The notes under the pieces were generated by a model that was not told the DNA's origin, did not search any database, and saw only the letters and a list, made by a program, of their open reading frames with translations. From Cacconaster sp045642485 (GTDB lineage Bacteria; Bacteroidota; Bacteroidia; Bacteroidales; UBA932): a stretch of 64,000 nucleotides of DNA. The stretch is taken from positions 1 through 64,000 of the forward strand of contig JAZUIV010000012.1 in assembly GCA_045642485.1 (NCBI GenBank), read 5' to 3'. Shown piece by piece: positions 60,800 to 64,000 of the stretch. Position 1 is the first letter of the stretch. Every line of letters starts with the position of its first letter. A program made the position numbers and the translations under genes.

Positions 60800-62263
60800 A
60801 TGGCAAAGGGTTCGGCAGCATATTCCATCCTGAAATCCTATATCCGTTTCTGGACGGAGAAGGTCTATTATGAGGAGACTCTCGTCGAGGGTACGGAAAA
60901 CATCCCTTCCGACGGAACTCCGGTGATGATAACCTGCAACCATCAGAACAGTATGAACGATGCCCTGGGCATCCTTCTGGCCGTGAACGACCGGAAGCCG
61001 AATTTCATAGTTCGCGCGGATGTATTCGGAATCAGTGCCGGTTTCGGCAAATTCCTGCGTTCAATCGGGCTGCTTCCTGCCTACAGGCTCAATTATGAAG
61101 GGGCTGCGGCCCTTTCGTCAAATGCCGCCACTTTCAAGATTTCGGAGGCGGCGCTTATCGGAGGCGAGACTGTAGTGATATTCCCGGAGGGAGGTCACGC
61201 AGAGGGGCACTGGCTCAATATCTTCAAGGGAGGTATGGCCAAGATGGCTTTTGAGGCCGCGGAACTGGCCGGCTTCGAGAAGGATATAAAGATAGTGCCT
61301 GCCTGCAACCACTATTCGTCATATCACGGTCTTCGTGGGAAACTTCTTGTCAGATTTTCCGAACCGGTGAGTCTGTCACCGTATTATGAGTTGTACAAGG
61401 AGAAGCCCCGTACTGCAATCAGGAGGCTTTCGGCGGACATACGATCCAGAATCGAGTCGATGGTGCTCGACATCAAGGACAAGGAGTTTTACAATGAACT
61501 CGAGTTCATCCGTAACGGGCAGGCCGGAGATGATTTTGCATCAGGGCGCGGAGTGGATGAAAATGACTATTCCGGACGGTTCGAGAGCGACAAGGCATTG
61601 ATTTCAAAATTTTTCGAAGCAAGAAAAGCGGAGAATCCGAATTTCCGGACGGTCAGTTCCGAGGAGGGGCAGACTCTGGCGGAGCTCGCCGCTCTTCAGG
61701 CCGATGCGCAGAATGATGCCGCAACCGCTTCAGGTGAGGCAGGGGACAGGGAGCCTTCTCCAGTGGAGAGACTTCTTCAAGACACAAGGGCACTTCTTCG
61801 GGATTATGCGGAAACCGGACTTGAGGACCGCCAGTTCCGTGACAGGCCCTCCGTGTTCGGTCTTGCCCTGCAGATACTCGCCCTCGCAGTACTTCTGCCG
61901 ATGGCGCTCGTCTGCCTGTGGCCCTCTGCAATCTGCTGGTTTGTCCCGCTTTATTTTGCAAAGAGGGCGAAGGGGGATATGTTCGAAGGGACGTTTGTCC
62001 TTGCGATGAATATTCTTGCCATCATCCCTCTGGCAGCCATTGCCACGTTCATTTTTGTCAGCCTTAAATCCACCCTTCTTATGGCTGCAATCTGTGTCCT
62101 TGTACTGCCGTTGGTTTTTCTCTTTGAGTGGAATTATTTCAAGACTCTCCGTTGTGCACTGGCGGATTTGAGGTTTTTCCGTACACCCTCACACATTCGA
62201 AAGGGAATAGTTGAGAAGCGTTCCGCACTTTTTGCAAAAGTGGCGGATTTTCTCAAAAAATGA
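60800..62263 (+). CDS. PlsC-like acyltransferase with C-terminal membrane domain
   Basis: The 487-residue protein has an acyltransferase domain (about 20-230) with 'CNHQNSMNDALGI', 'FPEGGHAEGH' and 'VPACNHYSSY'. A charged, Ala/Glu-rich linker follows (about 265-325), and two or three membrane segments lie around 340-440. It resembles glycerol-3-phosphate or 1-acylglycerol-phosphate acyltransferases of Bacteroidota. It is probably inner-membrane bound and cotranscribed with the PagL-like gene. Its stop lies at the tRNA-Ser promoter. Confidence 0.75.
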   Translation: MAKGSAAYSILKSYIRFWTEKVYYEETLVEGTENIPSDGTPVMITCNHQNSMNDALGILLAVNDRKPNFIVRADVFGISAGFGKFLRSIGLLPAYRLNYEGAAALSSNAATFKISEAALIGGETVVIFPEGGHAEGHWLNIFKGGMAKMAFEAAELAGFEKDIKIVPACNHYSSYHGLRGKLLVRFSEPVSLSPYYELYKEKPRTAIRRLSADIRSRIESMVLDIKDKEFYNELEFIRNGQAGDDFASGRGVDENDYSGRFESDKALISKFFEARKAENPNFRTVSSEEGQTLAELAALQADAQNDAATASGEAGDREPSPVERLLQDTRALLRDYAETGLEDRQFRDRPSVFGLALQILALAVLLPMALVCLWPSAICWFVPLYFAKRAKGDMFEGTFVLAMNILAIIPLAAIATFIFVSLKSTLLMAAICVLVLPLVFLFEWNYFKTLRCALADLRFFRTPSHIRKGIVEKRSALFAKVADFLKK

Positions 62264-62264
62264 T

Positions 62265-62272
62265 TATATTTG
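62265..62272 (+). promoter_or_regulatory. tRNA-Ser promoter -7 element
   Basis: TATATTTG matches TAnnTTTG and ends 10 bases before the tRNA 5' end. It begins two bases after the preceding stop codon. Confidence 0.55.
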
Positions 62273-62282
62273 CACCCCGACA

Positions 62283-62370
62283 GGAGAGATGCTCGAGTGG
62301 CTTAAGAGGCACGCCTGGAAAGCGTGTATACGCCAAAAGCGTATCTCGGGTTCGAATCCCGATCTCTCCG
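62283..62370 (+). tRNA. tRNA-Ser (anticodon GGA)
   Basis: An 88-base cloverleaf: acceptor stem GGAGAGA/TCTCTCC with discriminator G, anticodon stem CACGC/GCGTG with loop CTGGAAA (anticodon GGA, reading UCC/UCU), a long variable arm (TATACGCCAAAAGCGTAT) typical of serine tRNA, and T-arm with GGGTTCGAATCCC. CCA is not encoded. Confidence 0.95.
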
Positions 62371-62385
62371 CAAGATATTAATAAT

Positions 62386-62514
62386 CAGACCGGCAGCCTC
62401 GCGAAAGCGAGGCTGTTTGTAAAAAGGGAAGTCTCTGATTGAAAGCTTGCTCTCAATCAGAGACTTCTCCTTTTACAAACACATCAGCCGCCAGGGGCGG
62501 CAGATGCCGGTCTG
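62386..62514. repeat. Multi-arm foldback element after tRNA-Ser
   Basis: An outer stem CAGACCGGCA (62386-62395) / TGCCGGTCTG (62505-62514) encloses three hairpins: CAGCCTCGC-GAAA-GCGAGGCTG (62394-62415), a 27-base arm with 25 of 27 pairs (62416-62442 with 62453-62479), and GCCGCC-AGG-GGCGGC (62487-62501). The first hairpin, followed by TTTG, may also terminate the tRNA transcript. Overall it is a cruciform or four-way-junction-like structure. No protein is encoded. Confidence 0.7.
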
Positions 62515-62532
62515 AAGCCCCGCATCTTGCAA

Positions 62533-62638
62533 GGGCCCCCGCGGCGAGCGGGAAGGGAATGCGCAGCGTCAGCGAGCACAATCCCGGGCCCCCGCGGCGA
62601 GCGGGAAGGGAATGCGCAGCGTCAGCGAGCACAATCCC
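62533..62638. repeat. Two tandem 53-bp repeats
   Basis: Two direct copies of a 53-base unit begin at 62533 and 62586, each opening with GGGCCCCCGCGGCGAGCGGG and ending near ACAATCCC. The unit is rich in GCGAG/AGCG words. It interrupts a symporter gene fragment and carries no gene of its own; open frames across it are repeat artefacts. Confidence 0.75.
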
Positions 62639-62643
62639 GGGCT

Positions 62644-62743
62644 TGCCCCTGCTCCTGACCGTGAAATAAATCGCCGCCCCCACCAGCACTATGGTGATCA
62701 CATATGACCACAACGCATCATTTATCGAATTGACTATTTCCAT
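62644..62743 (-). pseudogene. 5' fragment of an alanine/glycine:cation symporter gene
   Basis: From ATG 62743 the frame encodes about 32 residues, 'SINDALWSYVITIVLVGAA' then 'YFTVRSRG'. From memory this matches the start of AGCS-family sodium:alanine symporters (LWSYVL...GxxxTxRTR). Homology ends where the 53-bp repeats begin, and nothing of the remaining about 400 residues is present. The gene was cut by the repeat/foldback region. Confidence 0.5.
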
Positions 62744-62793
62744 CAGCTAGGTGACCCAATTATAAATAACTTACATAAGACAGTACGTGCACT

Positions 62794-64000
62794 TTAACGA
62801 GCCAGATGACCCAGCAGGTGGTGCGAGCCGGAGGTTAGGGGGACATCGAGACCGTAGGCGGGGATGAGGACGCGGGCGTCGCTGCCTTCGGGGATGGTGA
62901 CTTCGACGGTGAGGTCATCGCCGTCGAGTTTCCAATATGAGGAGATTGTACCGCCTTCGATCTTGAGGGAAGCCTTGGCATAGCCGACCTCGGGAATGAT
63001 ATCGGGGGAAATGAGGATGTGCCTGAATGCAACGGACTCATCTGTCTGGCGTATGCCGCCCAGACCGCCGTAGAGCCACTCCATCAGGTGACCAAGCATG
63101 AAATGGTTGTTGGAGACGTCGGAATATGCCTGCCAGCTTTCCGTCAGGGCTGTCGCGCCATGGGCCAGCTGCCAGCCGTAGCCGGGGACATCGCTGCGGC
63201 AGTTCATCTTATAGATGACATCGCCGCGACCGGCATCCTGGAGAGTCTGGACCACAAAACGGTAACCCACATCTCCTGCAGTAAGGGCATAATTGCGTCC
63301 GGATATCTCATCGATAAGGCTCTGAAGGACCTTGCCACGGTTCTGCTCCTCCACCAGTCCCACATACAGAGGCATCGCGTTCGCGGTCTGGGAATTCCTG
63401 TCATAGTAGCCGCGGTCGGCATGGTAGAATGTCCTGTTGAATGCGGCCCTGATATTCTCGGAATGCTGCAGATAATAAGCTGCATCTTCCTTGTTGCCAA
63501 GCACTTCAGCCATCTTCGAAAGAATCAGGGTGTCATAATAATAGATAGCCGTTGCGGTCAGTCCGTTACTCGTCAGCTGGGCGACTCCGGGGAAGCCGGG
63601 ACCGATGTCATACCAGTCACCGAGACCATATGCCACGATGCCGTCATCGGCGCGTGTGTCAAGATACTCGATGTAGCTCTTCATTGCGGGATAATGATTC
63701 GCAAAAAGGTCGGTGTCACCGTACCAGCGATATGCCTGCCAGGCACTTATGATGAAAGCGCTGCCCCACTCCGGCGTGTCTTCGAAGCCGTTGGCGAAGA
63801 GCACATACATAGGAGCGATGGTAGGGATGCATCCGTTGTCCCACTGGGCGGACTCCATATCCTGAAGCGTCTTTTTAAACAGCTTGTGGTAGTCGTATCT
63901 GTACAGAAGGCTGCCCTGCATCAGATGAGCCTGCTCCAGCCAACCGAGCCTCTCGCGGTGGGGACAGTCGGTCAGCACGGACTGGCTGTTGCTGCGTATC
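62794..64000 (-). CDS. GH78 alpha-L-rhamnosidase, 5' partial
   Basis: The frame stays open to the window end, so the N-terminal domains lie outside; about 400 C-terminal residues are seen. The GH78 catalytic start 'TDCPHRERLGWLEQAHLM' is present with its acid residues, then 'GDWYDIGPG', the (alpha/alpha)6 barrel with 'TALTESWQAYSDVSNNH', and the C-terminal beta domain with 'GLGGIRQ' and a Thr/Val-rich end. The enzyme removes alpha-linked rhamnose. Together with the GH106 gene it indicates use of rhamnose-rich pectin or similar glycans. Confidence 0.85.
   Translation of the reverse strand, partial: IRSNSQSVLTDCPHRERLGWLEQAHLMQGSLLYRYDYHKLFKKTLQDMESAQWDNGCIPTIAPMYVLFANGFEDTPEWGSAFIISAWQAYRWYGDTDLFANHYPAMKSYIEYLDTRADDGIVAYGLGDWYDIGPGFPGVAQLTSNGLTATAIYYYDTLILSKMAEVLGNKEDAAYYLQHSENIRAAFNRTFYHADRGYYDRNSQTANAMPLYVGLVEEQNRGKVLQSLIDEISGRNYALTAGDVGYRFVVQTLQDAGRGDVIYKMNCRSDVPGYGWQLAHGATALTESWQAYSDVSNNHFMLGHLMEWLYGGLGGIRQTDESVAFRHILISPDIIPEVGYAKASLKIEGGTISSYWKLDGDDLTVEVTIPEGSDARVLIPAYGLDVPLTSGSHHLLGHLAR

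Noticed and set aside
62439..62669. 76-residue plus-strand open frame
   Set aside because: It is composed of the hairpin and the two 53-bp repeats; the repeated peptide is an artefact of repeat DNA.
1..64000. CRISPR array or diversity-generating retroelement
   Set aside because: No regularly spaced repeats with unique spacers, no cas genes and no reverse transcriptase were seen.

Overview
The window is chromosomal DNA from a member of the Bacteroidales (phylum Bacteroidota), probably from a gut or rumen habitat. The evidence is the TAnnTTTG/TTTG promoter elements before several genes, a ceramide-type sphingolipid gene set, DUF4293, 'putative porin' and GATE-domain proteins, a UvrB-Rel-UvrA gene run, and many secreted glycoside hydrolases for plant glycans. 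Base composition is near 50% G+C, with an AT-rich island around 11.0-12.0 kb. I do not assign a genus.

Bases 1-10250 are one end of an integrated mobile element. On the plus strand is the end of a late-type module: a 5'-truncated structural-like protein, an unknown protein, a holin-like protein, a unimolecular-spanin-like lipoprotein, and a second protein homologous to the first. On the minus strand lie an AlbA_2/Schlafen-type ATPase regulator, a VirE-N/DUF3987 primase-helicase, an excisionase-like HTH protein, an unknown protein and a tyrosine integrase. Two modular repeat copies with terminators follow the integrase. Bases 10490-12300 are scar DNA: a DNA methyltransferase C-terminal fragment, a truncated NERD gene, an AT-rich membrane protein gene of unknown role and a 212-base foldback element.

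Bases 12.5-36.9 kb carry secreted carbohydrate enzymes mixed with envelope genes: an unusual cellobiose-2-epimerase/GH30-like fusion, a GH9 enzyme, a LacZ-type GH2 with an N-terminal trefoil-like domain, an esterase, a GH106 rhamnosidase, a MATE exporter, a small porin and a GATE-domain permease. Between them, on the minus strand, lies a compact operon (25633-20083): YbjN-like protein, a protein kinase fused to an AAA+ ATPase, a ClpP paralogue and a Ca2+-type P-ATPase. A penicillin-binding-protein homologue that has lost its catalytic motifs follows. The kinase-AAA+/ClpP/YbjN set is my best candidate for an undescribed system: signal-controlled proteolysis with sensor, motor and peptidase in one operon.

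Bases 37.0-39.4 kb encode a TonB-type outer-membrane receptor, followed by tRNA-Lys with a duplicated 3' end. From 56.9 kb down to 39.7 kb is a nearly gapless minus-strand run of twelve genes: threonine dehydrogenase, a fused NAD-salvage enzyme (PncB-PncA), a putative porin, a lytic transglycosylase, DUF4293, uvrB, a Rel-family (p)ppGpp synthetase, uvrA, serine palmitoyltransferase, an SDR reductase, a GNAT-like acyltransferase and a PlsC-like acyltransferase. The last four look like a ceramide pathway with its own promoter. Divergently, kbl completes threonine breakdown, then come argH, a PagL-like lipid A deacylase and a second PlsC-like acyltransferase. The window ends with tRNA-Ser, a multi-hairpin element, 53-bp tandem repeats, a fragment of an alanine:cation symporter gene, and the 3' part of a GH78 rhamnosidase.
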